Translations under genes and position numbers: made by a program
In this document: positions 1-8,036 of the stretch, piece after piece
Position numbering within the stretch: position 1 is the first letter of the stretch
Layout of the letters: each line of letters begins with the position of its first letter
Notes under the pieces: model-generated
What the model saw: the letters and a program-made list of their open reading frames with translations, nothing else
Database searches by the model: none
Told to the model about the DNA's origin: nothing
Assembly: GCA_038884455.1 (NCBI GenBank)
Contig: JAWABU010000015.1
Span: 1 to 41,388 of the forward strand
Length of the DNA stretch: 41,388 nucleotides
Direction of reading: 5' to 3'
Origin: Candidatus Thermoplasmatota archaeon
GTDB lineage: Archaea > Thermoplasmatota > E2 > DHVEG-1

Positions 1-211
1 GATGGTTTTGTTGAAAAAATCTGTAAAAAAGCTTGTTGAATTATGATTTTTTCTGTTTGCTGTGCGTGATTCTCACAGCAAAATGAGACGTTATGCTGAA
101 TTTATGGATTCATTTCGGGATGTAGCCAGATCAGTCGATAATTATAAATAGCATCTCAACATACCGCGTTAAATCAAAACGATATACTCTTTTGTCAATC
201 GAGGTGATCGG
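1..211. other. Left edge, possible tail of an upstream gene, then non-coding
   Basis: Frame 1 on the plus strand is open from the window edge to a TGA at 37-39, giving 12 residues that may be the end of a gene outside the window. A second frame starting at the ATG at position 2 also ends quickly, so the reading is ambiguous. The rest is AT-rich and shows no gene; it presumably holds the promoter of the small ORF that starts at 212. Confidence 0.2.
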
Positions 212-379
212 ATGCATACGATAGATAACTATAAGAAAATTAAACCAGAAAACTGCGCTTGCTGCGGAAAAAATTTTGAAAGCAACGAGATGAAGGTCAG
301 CTATGATTTTGAGCATTTCTACTGCATTCAGTGTGATGATAATCGGCAAACACTAGCAGCACATGCTACTTGTTCATAA
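212..379 (+). CDS. Small zinc-finger protein (55 aa), function unknown
   Basis: A short ORF starts at an ATG preceded by a clear Shine-Dalgarno-like stretch (GAGGTGATC, 201-209). It carries two CxxC pairs, C15-x2-C18 and C38-x2-C41, about 20 residues apart, the layout of a small treble-clef or zinc-ribbon protein. The segment between the pairs is charged and aromatic. Proteins of this kind in archaea are often nucleic-acid binding or accessory subunits, but no specific family is recognised, so no function is assigned. It ends tail-to-tail with the threonine aldolase gene and overlaps it by 6 bp. The paired cysteines and the ribosome binding site are the reasons for calling it a gene. Confidence 0.6.
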   Translation: MHTIDNYKKIKPENCACCGKNFESNEMKVSYDFEHFYCIQCDDNRQTLAAHATCS

Positions 380-1426
380 AGTAGAGCAATTACCTTTTTT
401 AATTAAAGCATGGACTGTTTGTACAAGACGCATTACATCATCTTCTTTGGTCTGAAATGAACAGACAAAGCGGATCTCTGATGTTCTGCTGTTGAACATA
501 TGGAAAAAATATTTTTTTTGTAATACGGTTATGATTTTCTTTGGAAGCACTGCAAAGACCATATTTGCTTGAATTTTCTGGGTGATTTTTACAGAGGGAA
601 TTTCAGCTAATTTTTCTCCAAGAAGTTGTGCCATCTTGTTTGCATGTGTCGCATTGTGCAACCAGAGATTATCGGTCATGAGTGCATCAAATTGAACAGC
701 GATGAACCTCATTTTTGAAGCAAGTTGCATACCTTGCTTTCGGATATATCCAAAATTTTGAGCGAAATTTTTTTGAAAAAAAATGACAGCTTCACCAAAC
801 ATTAGGCCATTTTTCGTGCCGCCAAAAGAAAGGACATCTACACCAGCATCACCAGAAATTTCAGCAAGCGACGTTTGTAAAAAAGCAGCAGCGTTACTAA
901 GTCGTGCCCCATCCATATGAAGAATCATCCCTTTTGAATGGATAAAATCAGCGAGTGTTTTGATCTCATTAGATGTATACACAGTTCCTTGTTCTGTTGC
1001 CTGAGTTATCGAAACAACATGAGGTTGCGCCATATGGACATCATCATGCTCAACCAGATAAGGTTTTAGTAGATCGACGGTGAGTTTTCCATCAGGTGTA
1101 GGAACAATCGTAAGTTTACAACCAATGAAATGTTCAGGACCACAACATTCATGAACGTTAAGATGTGCGGTTTCCGCGCATAGAACACTCTGAAAGGATT
1201 GTGTTACATTTTTTAATCCTAGAATGTTTGCTGCGGTTCCATTGTACACAAAAAAGATATCAGCTTTTTGTCCCAAAATTTTTTTTAATTTTTTTATTGC
1301 CCTCTCAGTATAAGGATCATCACCATAAGCAACTGCGTATCCGGTATTTGCAGCATGCAGAGCTGATAGAATATTGGGATGAACTCCTGCGTGATTATCG
1401 CTTCCAAAACCATCAAATCGAGTCAT
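374..1426 (-). CDS. ltaE: Low-specificity L-threonine aldolase
   Basis: A PLP-dependent fold-type I enzyme expected to cleave L-threonine or L-allo-threonine to glycine and acetaldehyde in the cytoplasm. At 350 residues it has the usual family length. The N-terminus has the family pattern (FGSDNHAGVHP, GDDPYT), YNGTAAN near 61-67 fits the cofactor phosphate site, DGAR at 172-175 holds the Asp that contacts the pyridine nitrogen, and SFGGTKNG at 200-207 contains the Schiff-base lysine K205. AGGATG lies just before the ATG at 1426, and a TATA-like TTTTTTATAAC near 1446-1456 suggests a very short leader. It appears monocistronic. The family is clear; stereopreference cannot be read from sequence. 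Confidence 0.93.
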   Translation of the reverse strand: MTRFDGFGSDNHAGVHPNILSALHAANTGYAVAYGDDPYTERAIKKLKKILGQKADIFFVYNGTAANILGLKNVTQSFQSVLCAETAHLNVHECCGPEHFIGCKLTIVPTPDGKLTVDLLKPYLVEHDDVHMAQPHVVSITQATEQGTVYTSNEIKTLADFIHSKGMILHMDGARLSNAAAFLQTSLAEISGDAGVDVLSFGGTKNGLMFGEAVIFFQKNFAQNFGYIRKQGMQLASKMRFIAVQFDALMTDNLWLHNATHANKMAQLLGEKLAEIPSVKITQKIQANMVFAVLPKKIITVLQKKYFFHMFNSRTSEIRFVCSFQTKEDDVMRLVQTVHALIKKGNCSTL

Positions 1427-1516
1427 ACATCCTGCAAAGATACTGTGTTATAAAAAATCTTCTTAGCTAATTATTCTTTCAAAAGAAATTAAATTCTTTT
1501 GTATTCTTTTCTCAAT

Positions 1517-1699
1517 CTAGATGTATAAAGAGGATCTTTCTACAAGGATCAATTTCTTTACCTCATCTCGGATGCGTTGATATTGGACTGAAGATGCAGA
1601 AACTGGGGTAATGATCAACGCCCGGGGTTTATGACTGAAATACTGCCAGTTTTTATTTATGACATCAAATAAACCACTCGTTAGATATCCTAAAAAAGA
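1517..1699 (-). pseudogene. Possible remnant of a protein gene (3' part only)
   Basis: The minus strand is open for 60 codons and ends at a TAG at 1517-1519. It has no ATG, no ribosome binding site, and an in-frame TAG at 1700-1702 just upstream. The translation is protein-like rather than random: a mixed aromatic and aliphatic stretch, then ALIITPVSASSVQYQRIRDE, then a basic amphipathic tail. This would fit the C-terminal end of a decayed gene. The family is not recognised, and a chance open frame cannot be excluded. Confidence 0.3.
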
Positions 1700-1764
1700 C
1701 TACGCGAGACTAATTGATTCTGATTCATATTTAAGAATTATTGATTAACAAAGTCAAGCAATGG

Positions 1765-1820
1765 TAAAGTTTTTATAGAAGTGTATATATATCTATTTTA
1801 TATAATAACAAAAATGGAGG
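1765..1820 (+). promoter_or_regulatory. hsp20 promoter and ribosome binding site
   Basis: An A-rich BRE-like stretch followed by TTTTTATAG (about 1768-1777), with a second TATA-like run TATATATAT at 1782-1790, lies about 45-65 bp before the start codon. A strong GGAGGT (1815-1820) precedes the ATG at 1830. Which TATA box is used cannot be decided by eye. Confidence 0.55.
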
Positions 1821-1829
1821 TAGGAACCT

Positions 1830-2348
1830 ATGGCAATAATTGGAAAAAAAGACAAATTAGCTATTCAACCAACAGAAGGAAAAACACGTGAAATTAGTGA
1901 TCGAAGACCATATGATCTTTGGGCAGAAATGGACAAACTCTTCGAACAATTCCGCAGCAATTTCGACGACCTCTTCTGGAGACCTCATACTAGCCTATGG
2001 AGTTCAGGAAGTAACCAGCGACTACCTATGATGGACGTTGCAGATCTTGGCGATAAATATGAAATGAAATTAGAATTACCTGGAATACCTAAAGACAAAA
2101 TCAATATTGATGTTTCTCCAACAGGAATTGAAATCTCAGCCCAGCATGAAACAAGTCACGAAGATAAAAACAAAAACTGGCTCAGACGTGAACGCAGTAG
2201 CATGAGTTTCTATAGAAACGTTGAGTTCCCAGAAGAAGTAAAAACTGATACTGTCGAAGCCGAACTAAAAGACGGGGTACTCCACTTATCTATTCCAAAG
2301 ATGGAACCCAAACCCGAATATAAAACAACAAAGGTAAAAATAAAGTAA
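1830..2348 (+). CDS. hsp20: Small heat shock protein, Hsp20/alpha-crystallin family
   Basis: An ATP-independent cytoplasmic holdase chaperone that binds unfolding proteins in large oligomers. At 172 residues it is slightly longer than typical archaeal sHsps because of a charged N-terminal arm (1-65) with an amphipathic Phe/Trp-rich segment at 37-50. The alpha-crystallin domain spans about 67-157: it opens with a PMMDVADLGDKYEMKLELPG strand pair and ends with the diagnostic GVL motif (149-151). The C-terminal tail ends in VKIK rather than a clean IXI motif, so the usual inter-dimer anchor is only weakly recognisable. It stands alone with its own promoter and a T-rich stretch directly after the stop. 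Confidence 0.93.
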   Translation: MAIIGKKDKLAIQPTEGKTREISDRRPYDLWAEMDKLFEQFRSNFDDLFWRPHTSLWSSGSNQRLPMMDVADLGDKYEMKLELPGIPKDKINIDVSPTGIEISAQHETSHEDKNKNWLRRERSSMSFYRNVEFPEEVKTDTVEAELKDGVLHLSIPKMEPKPEYKTTKVKIK

Positions 2349-2685
2349 AAATTTTCTTCTATTATTTTTTAATGTGAACCCCAGGATTTTTCGACCAATA
2401 CAGGTTCATCATCAATTTTATTGGGGTAATACTTAGAATTTTCTATGGTTTTTTGCCTATGATTTTTCATATACCATCTCACCATACTAATTTGTTAAAA
2501 ATCATCTATTTATAGATATGGTGTAAAAATATCATAGTGAAAAAGTATCATCAATTTAAATACCATCAACATAAAGAAGAATTTTCCTTCATGTTATCAG
2601 TTTAAAACAAAACAAAAAAAATGAATTGAAAAATAGTATGTGATAGATATGATGTTCCCTACACCCTCTTTTACGAGCCTTTTTC
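2349..2685. other. Intergenic stretch before the IS element
   Basis: AT-rich, with no ORF worth calling. The start is T-rich and could terminate hsp20. Two short inverted pairs interleave (TGAACC with GGTTCA, and ACCCCA with TGGGGT, about 2371-2427), too weak to call an RNA gene. Confidence 0.4.
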
Positions 2686-2693
2686 TTTTTAAA
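2686..2693 (+). repeat. Target-site duplication, left copy (TTTTTAAA)
   Basis: An 8-bp direct repeat abutting the left inverted repeat of the IS element, identical to 3816-3823. Its low complexity lowers certainty, but it sits exactly at both element ends. Confidence 0.7.
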
Positions 2694-2711
2694 GGGCTTG
2701 ATTCATAATTC
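2694..2711 (+). repeat. IS terminal inverted repeat, left
   Basis: 18 bp (GGGCTTGATTCATAATTC), a perfect reverse complement of 3798-3815. It lies just beyond the 3' end of the transposase gene. Confidence 0.92.
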
Positions 2712-2712
2712 A

Positions 2713-3734
2713 TCATCCTAATGAAATTCTCCTGATATTACAGTCCCGATCTTTGTAATATCTTGCGATGGCAATCGCAAGACGCAGAATCAAAATAATG
2801 AATACGTGGATCTTCACCGCATTCCATCCTTTCACGTGGAGATCTTCAAGTCCCATTTGTTTGAGGACATTGTTGGTGTTTTCAACAGCTGCTCGTTGTT
2901 TGTATGTGTTATCAAGTTCTTTCTGGTGCAATGTGATCTTGTTGGTTCTTCTGCGAACAAGGTCTTCAACTCGGTATTTGATATCGAGTGGTTTATCAGT
3001 ATTCCTTGGATTGTAGGAGATGACGGGTAGCACATGTTCGTCGATGAGTTGCTCTTGCATCTCAACGATATCCAACCCAGAATCACCAAGTAATACGGTT
3101 GGTTTTTTCACAAGCATTCCTTCCCTAATAACCATTGACCATTCCTCCTTAGATGCTTGTTTCCGCTGCACGAATCGTGCAAGCGATGGGCAGCTGCGTT
3201 TCAACATCTACAACAAGCAGCAGACCATACCCAAAGTAATATTCTTTCTTGGTTGCATCATAGCTCCATACCGCATCAGGGTCATCGAGGTATGGTGTGG
3301 AGATACTCGTACTGTCTACTGCTTGAACGGTTCCGAGTATCCCAAGACTTTTGACTATCTGTGCAAATTCTTTGAACACCGATTCTGCAACAGTAGCAAA
3401 TTTGATGCCAGAATCGTTCCAAGGTGGCATAGCTCATGCCACCTTGTTCAAATCCAAGAAAGACTTGATCCACAGATGTTTGAATAGTTCTTGAAATCCC
3501 TCGTAGCGTGTCTTTTCCTTCAGCAAGACCATAAAGCAATGCCTTTAAGTTATCACTAGGAGGATATACTCTTGGTCTTCCTTTTCTTGTCTTCTTGCTC
3601 TGTGCAAATAGTTGATCTACATAGGATAGATCAAGATGTTGGAGAACTGCCTTGCCCTCATTTTTCAAAATATCTAAAACCTCTTGCATGATAGGGCTTT
3701 CGAGCAAGAGCTGAAGTTGCTCTTGCGAGTGCAT
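2713..3734 (-). pseudogene. DDE transposase with two apparent +1 frameshifts
   Basis: The transposase reads in three consecutive pieces. The N-terminal part (3734 to about 3400) is a helical DNA-binding region with GRPRVYPPSDNLKALLYGLA. The middle part (about 3400 to 3165) holds the first catalytic Asp in QAVDSTSI. The C-terminal part (about 3165 to 2713) holds the second Asp in LLGDSGLD and the YKQRAAVENTNNVLK motif with the catalytic Glu. The frame changes near 3397-3411 (an AAATTT stretch) and near 3155-3172 (GCGGAAA). Each behaves as one extra base; removing both gives a 339-residue protein with all three catalytic residues. The first site contains AAATTTG but not in the phase of a canonical -1 slippery site, so mutation or sequence error is likelier than programmed frameshifting. 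Confidence 0.85.
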
Positions 3735-3797
3735 CCTTTTGTTTCACCAAAATAAATGGATGCACTCATTCCATATTAATGGAAATCCTCCTGAGTG

Positions 3798-3815
3798 GAA
3801 TTATGAATCAAGCCC
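3798..3815 (-). repeat. IS terminal inverted repeat, right
   Basis: A perfect 18-bp reverse complement of the left repeat at 2694-2711, located 63 bp upstream of the transposase start. Confidence 0.92.
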
Positions 3816-3823
3816 TTTTTAAA
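3816..3823 (+). repeat. Target-site duplication, right copy (TTTTTAAA)
   Basis: The second copy of the 8-bp direct repeat flanking the IS element. Confidence 0.7.
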
Positions 3824-4034
3824 ATTAAAAATCCACATAAATAAAGCATAATCCTTAAATATGATAAAAGATACTATAAAAATAAAAAATTGTATGCGAG
3901 AAACTCTAGCGGAACAAACATCCCTCCGCTACGATTCAGCAGGTTATTGGTACCAAGAATCATCGAACGAATAACTTTCTAATGATGAAAGAGCACCTCA
4001 CTAAAAATATCAAAAACTATGGATATTGAAAAAC
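3824..4034. other. Intergenic, with one hairpin
   Basis: No gene is seen. A perfect 7-bp inverted repeat TAGCGGA / TCCGCTA (3907-3913 and 3925-3931, 11-nt loop) could form a hairpin. No C/D or H/ACA signature accompanies it. Confidence 0.4.
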
Positions 4035-4044
4035 CTTTAATTAA
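4035..4044 (+). promoter_or_regulatory. TATA box of tRNA-Cys
   Basis: CTTTAATTAA lies about 27-36 bp upstream of the mature tRNA 5' end, the expected distance for an archaeal TATA box. Confidence 0.6.
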
Positions 4045-4070
4045 TGCTGTCTTCATTACACTTCAGCTGT

Positions 4071-4141
4071 GGGCGGGTAACAAAGCGGCTATGTGGCGGA
4101 CTGCAGATCCGTATACGTGGGTTCAATTCCCACTCCGCCCT
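4071..4141 (+). tRNA. tRNA-Cys (GCA)
   Basis: A full cloverleaf can be drawn. The acceptor stem is GGGCGGG with TCCGCCC, ending in a G-U pair. The D stem is ACA/TGT, the anticodon stem GCGGA/TCCGT around the loop CTGCAGA with anticodon GCA at 4103-4105, and the T stem GTGGG/CCCAC around TTCAATT. The discriminator at 4141 is U, the known identity base for tRNA-Cys. There is no intron and CCA is not encoded. It lies 25 bp upstream of the next gene and could share its transcript. Confidence 0.95.
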
Positions 4142-4166
4142 CTTCTATATATGGAGTAGGAGTCTT

Positions 4167-7100
4167 ATGAAACAGATAATCACAGGAATAAAACTCTTTG
4201 TGATTATTTTTATTTTATTTTTTATATTTATATTTATAAATGAAAAAATAGTTGTATCTATAAACGACCATACCTTACCGTGTATATTCATTAACGAAGT
4301 TATGTACAATCCCATCTATGATGACAATTATTACGAATGGGTAGAACTCTACAATCCAACAAACCAATCTATCAATATATCAGGATGGACAATAACTGAT
4401 AATTACTCAGAAGATCTTCTCGAAGGAGATAGAGATCATGGAAACGGAACAACCATCATTCCTCCAAATGGATATGCACTCATAACAGATCATGGAACAA
4501 TGTTTTATGAAAACTGCACTACCCCAGACAACACAGTACGACTCTATGTACATGACAATAGCATCGGCAATGGTCTGAGCAACACAAAAGATAAACTCAT
4601 ATTAAAAAATCAACAACGAATCATCATCGATGCAATAGAATGGGGAGAAGATTATCCAGATATACCTGGAACTCCTTTTCACCTCATTGACGAAAACCAT
4701 TCCTTATCAAGGTACCACCTCCAACACACTAATGATACTTCAATCGATTTCTATGATGAACTAAACCCAACACCCGGAAGCCAAAATAATAACATACCAT
4801 TTGTAGAACCAGAGATTGCCTGCGAGCTCTATCCACAGTATATTGCAAAAATACCAAGAAACAAACAATATAGTTCGCCATTCCTCATCAAAATTACCCT
4901 TAAAAACATCACGCTTCTATCACAACTTCAATTGAAAGCCTACGTTGTAGGAAATGTCTCCCACAATTATCCAGCAACACAAATATACATGAATCATCTT
5001 TGGCAATATGCATATTACTATCAAAATATCACTGTCGATAACAAAGATAAATATACACTCTATGTACCACTCAGATTTAAAAAAGATTACCAAGAATATC
5101 AACAATACATCAGAGATAGCACAAGAGCATATCTGGTCATAAAAATAAAAATCGACCTGAAAACATACGAACATCTAACTACTGTTACTCTTATGGACCT
5201 GGATAATACAACAACCAACGGAACAGCAGGGGGATACATTGTCGGTATCGCAAAAAAGAATGACACAATTCTTGAAAATACACTCATCTGCGTAAAAAAC
5301 AGTTTAGGCCAATGCACCGGTTTTTACAGAACTGAAAATAATGATATTGACGATAATGCAATAATCTATAATGGATACTACAAAATCCCAACACCAATTG
5401 GAACTAATTATTCACTCCAGTTTATCGACGACAATAATAGTATTGTCTACGAGATAACAAATATCACAGTAGAACCAGGAGAATACGATGTCCGTCTCAG
5501 CAGTTCCACAACTTTTTATCAAGTACTGCGAGGAAAGAACATAACAATACCAATCAACATTACAAATACAGGAAAATTTCCCGATAACTATCTCATAAAA
5601 ATTAACGATATTCCTCCTGAGTGGTCGGTACTCATACATACCTCACTAGTCTACCTTCATCAAAATGCTACCTGCGAAGTAAAACTTACTGTATTTCCGT
5701 CTCTAAAAAAAGAGTATTCATTAGGTATCATTACGCTTCATGCAACATCATCAACAGATCCAATTATGACAACATCATTACAGATAACAATAGAGGTGCT
5801 TGCACCAGATCTGGTCATACCAACAATTAAATGTCTCAATGAAAATAATAAAGAAAATTACACCTACAATCATGGAGAAATAATCACTATTAAAGCATTT
5901 ACAAAAAATCAAGGAAATTACAATGCAACCAACGTCACGGTAACGTTTTATTATGACCAACAAGACCGAAATCATTTTCTTGGGAGGAGATCATTCGATT
6001 CAATCGGAAAATATCAAAAATATCCATCCCTTGAATGGGACACCCAAAATGTTTCTCCTGGGCTGCATACTCTACTTGTTGTCGTTGATGAAGAAAACAA
6101 AATCGAAGAATTTAACGAAACAAATAACAATAACTCTGTTCAAATACTTCTCCATAAAACACTACCTGACCCAGGCAAAGATATCCTCATTACTGAAATT
6201 TATTATCATACACATCCATGTATAAAAAATGAGTTTATCACCATCTACAACCCAACAGAAAAATTTATCGACATATCGGGTTGGTATCTCACAAATAATC
6301 CACAAAAGCCGTATCAAAAACAAACAAAAATTTTTTTCCCAAACAGAACTATTCTTTTTAGCCAATCAAAACTCCTCATAACACAAAATGCTACAGATTA
6401 TCTTTTTGAAACAGGACTGCAACCTGATTTTGAATATCTCCATGATTCGATTTTCAATATTCCAAACATGATAGCGCAAAAAGCATTTAGTCTTAGTAAT
6501 ATAGGAGAAGCGCTTGCGTTAAAAGACCCGTGGAATCATACTATCGATTTGATCATATATGGAAAGAGCAACCTGACGCTTGTTGGATGGAGCGGCCCTC
6601 CAGTAAATGCATCAGGTGCTGGCGTTATTTTAAAACGAAATTTTAAGAATAATAGACCGTGTGATACTAATACCTCCGTAGATTGGATTCACCCTCGCCG
6701 ATATGGGATAGGCCAATCAGATTTTCCGCTTGTATCGTATAATGTTTCAGCATCGGTCACAACTTTCGTTTCACCTGATTGTAGCTATTTTGCAGTATGT
6801 AATGAACTTCGAAATGCAACAAAATCTATTGTTTTGAATATGTATGAATTTACCAATCCATCTCTGGGTGATGAGCTACTAGCAGCATTACAACGAAATA
6901 TATCAGTTCGTATTTTTATGGAAGGATCACCTGTAGGAGGTATCGACAACCAACAAAAAATCATTTTACAGAAACTGCATGACCTTGGAGCAGAGATTCG
7001 CTTTATCGTTAGTGACCCTAAAAACAATGTGTATGCGCGGTATCCCTATAATCATGCAAAATATTGTATTATCGATGATCAGTCAGTTATCGTTCAAAGT

Positions 7101-8036
7101 TGCAACTATGTAAAAACAGCAGTTCCGTGTAATCCAAGTTTTGGTAATCGAGAATGGGGAATTATAATGAGAAATACAACTATTGCTAATTCTTTTACTT
7201 CTGTATTTAATGATGATTGGAATCCACAACGCTGCGATAGTTACACCTTCGAGGCAATGAATTTTTCGATATCTCTGGACGACATTGATCTTGATACCTC
7301 AATTCCAACAGGTCGTTATACTCCTCGATTTTCACCAAAAACCTATATAACTCACTGTACAATAACACCGATATTTTCCCCAGATACAAGCGAGCAAGCA
7401 ATATGTCATCTCATCGATTCTGCTCAACAAACTATCTATATTGAACAACTCTATATCTACAAAGACTGGGAGGCAACAATAAATCCTTTTGTTCAAAAAC
7501 TTATCCAAAAAGCACAGGAAGGTGTTGACGTAAAAATTCTTTTAAATTTCAACCCAAAATATGATTCAGGAAATTCACAACAAATGAAAGTAAAATCGTA
7601 CATTGAGCAATTTGGCATACAAGTACGTTTCTTTTATACGAATTGGTCGATTTTTACGAATATCCATAATAAGGGCGTGATTGTTGATAATACATCTGTA
7701 CTCATTTCAAGTATAAACTGGAATGAAAACTCTGTACGAAAAAATCGAGAAGCAGGAGTAATCGTTGAAAATCAAGATATTGCAACGTATTATGCTGAGG
7801 TTTTTTTCTACGACTGGAATTACAATCAGAAAAAAAATCATCAAGAAATAAAACAACAATCTAAAAATTTTGAACGTAATACATCATTTGACATCTTTGG
7901 GATATTATTAGATCGAAGCAATCAAAACCCGCAAGAAACTACAGGAGAGTATAAAAACATCTTAGCTATTGTCTGTATATTTATTATAACGGTCGTTATC
8001 ATCATGAATGACTGGAGAAAACGTTCATGGAAATAA
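4167..8036 (+). CDS. Giant membrane-anchored surface protein: LTD, CARDB and two phospholipase-D-like domains
   Basis: A predicted extracellular protein of 1289 residues. The ATG at 4167 is chosen because GGAGTAGGAG precedes it and the longer frame would run through tRNA-Cys. The N-terminus has a lysine followed by a strong hydrophobic segment (about 7-26). A lamin-tail domain (about 35-150, FINEVMYNP, EWVELYNPTN) follows, then beta-rich regions including a NEW3-like stretch near 450-535, a CARDB domain (about 547-665), a second lamin-tail domain (about 670-800) and two PLD domains with H963-x-K965 and H1167-x-K1169. A C-terminal transmembrane helix (about 1265-1283) is followed by a short basic tail. 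Many N-x-S/T sequons fit N-glycosylation. PLD domains cleave phosphodiesters in lipids or nucleic acids; the substrate is unknown. The rhomboid gene overlaps its 3' end. Confidence 0.85.
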   Translation: MKQIITGIKLFVIIFILFFIFIFINEKIVVSINDHTLPCIFINEVMYNPIYDDNYYEWVELYNPTNQSINISGWTITDNYSEDLLEGDRDHGNGTTIIPPNGYALITDHGTMFYENCTTPDNTVRLYVHDNSIGNGLSNTKDKLILKNQQRIIIDAIEWGEDYPDIPGTPFHLIDENHSLSRYHLQHTNDTSIDFYDELNPTPGSQNNNIPFVEPEIACELYPQYIAKIPRNKQYSSPFLIKITLKNITLLSQLQLKAYVVGNVSHNYPATQIYMNHLWQYAYYYQNITVDNKDKYTLYVPLRFKKDYQEYQQYIRDSTRAYLVIKIKIDLKTYEHLTTVTLMDLDNTTTNGTAGGYIVGIAKKNDTILENTLICVKNSLGQCTGFYRTENNDIDDNAIIYNGYYKIPTPIGTNYSLQFIDDNNSIVYEITNITVEPGEYDVRLSSSTTFYQVLRGKNITIPINITNTGKFPDNYLIKINDIPPEWSVLIHTSLVYLHQNATCEVKLTVFPSLKKEYSLGIITLHATSSTDPIMTTSLQITIEVLAPDLVIPTIKCLNENNKENYTYNHGEIITIKAFTKNQGNYNATNVTVTFYYDQQDRNHFLGRRSFDSIGKYQKYPSLEWDTQNVSPGLHTLLVVVDEENKIEEFNETNNNNSVQILLHKTLPDPGKDILITEIYYHTHPCIKNEFITIYNPTEKFIDISGWYLTNNPQKPYQKQTKIFFPNRTILFSQSKLLITQNATDYLFETGLQPDFEYLHDSIFNIPNMIAQKAFSLSNIGEALALKDPWNHTIDLIIYGKSNLTLVGWSGPPVNASGAGVILKRNFKNNRPCDTNTSVDWIHPRRYGIGQSDFPLVSYNVSASVTTFVSPDCSYFAVCNELRNATKSIVLNMYEFTNPSLGDELLAALQRNISVRIFMEGSPVGGIDNQQKIILQKLHDLGAEIRFIVSDPKNNVYARYPYNHAKYCIIDDQSVIVQSCNYVKTAVPCNPSFGNREWGIIMRNTTIANSFTSVFNDDWNPQRCDSYTFEAMNFSISLDDIDLDTSIPTGRYTPRFSPKTYITHCTITPIFSPDTSEQAICHLIDSAQQTIYIEQLYIYKDWEATINPFVQKLIQKAQEGVDVKILLNFNPKYDSGNSQQMKVKSYIEQFGIQVRFFYTNWSIFTNIHNKGVIVDNTSVLISSINWNENSVRKNREAGVIVENQDIATYYAEVFFYDWNYNQKKNHQEIKQQSKNFERNTSFDIFGILLDRSNQNPQETTGEYKNILAIVCIFIITVVIIMNDWRKRSWK

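Larger units (their letters stand above)
1427..1829. other. 403-bp intergenic region with two promoters and a coding-like remnant
   Basis: The left end holds the threonine aldolase promoter and the right end the hsp20 promoter. Between them the minus strand is open from 1699 to a stop at 1517 with protein-like composition (separate entry). No RNA gene or convincing repeat was seen. Confidence 0.5.
2694..3815 (-). mobile_element. 1122-bp insertion sequence with DDE transposase, tentatively IS5-like
   Basis: The element is bounded by perfect 18-bp terminal inverted repeats starting GGGCTTGATTC and flanked by 8-bp direct repeats TTTTTAAA. One transposase-like coding region fills the inside on the minus strand. 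The size, 8-bp duplication and Y-x2-R-x3-E-x6-K motif resemble the IS5 group (for example the ISH1 branch), but family assignment is tentative without a database search. It landed in an AT-rich gap between hsp20 and tRNA-Cys and disrupts no visible gene. Intact ends with a duplication suggest fairly recent insertion, while the transposase reads in three frames. Confidence 0.88.

Noticed and set aside
131-349. 72-residue minus-strand ORF at the left edge
   Set aside because: It is the shadow of the plus-strand zinc-finger gene, which has the ribosome binding site and paired cysteines.
1560-1650. Possible C/D box sRNA (TGAT and CTGA-like words)
   Set aside because: Box sequences are imperfect and the spacing between them does not fit archaeal C/D RNAs; the minus strand also looks coding-like.
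2371-2427. Interleaved inverted repeats after hsp20
   Set aside because: Stems of 6 bp that interleave are expected by chance in a region this size and have no promoter context.
3397-3411. Programmed -1 frameshift at AAATTTG in the transposase
   Set aside because: The heptamer is not in the canonical phase, and the change needed is +1 rather than -1.
4044-4166. Longer N-terminus of the surface protein starting at 4044
   Set aside because: It would run through tRNA-Cys; the ATG at 4167 has a good ribosome binding site and a hydrophobic signal/anchor right after it.
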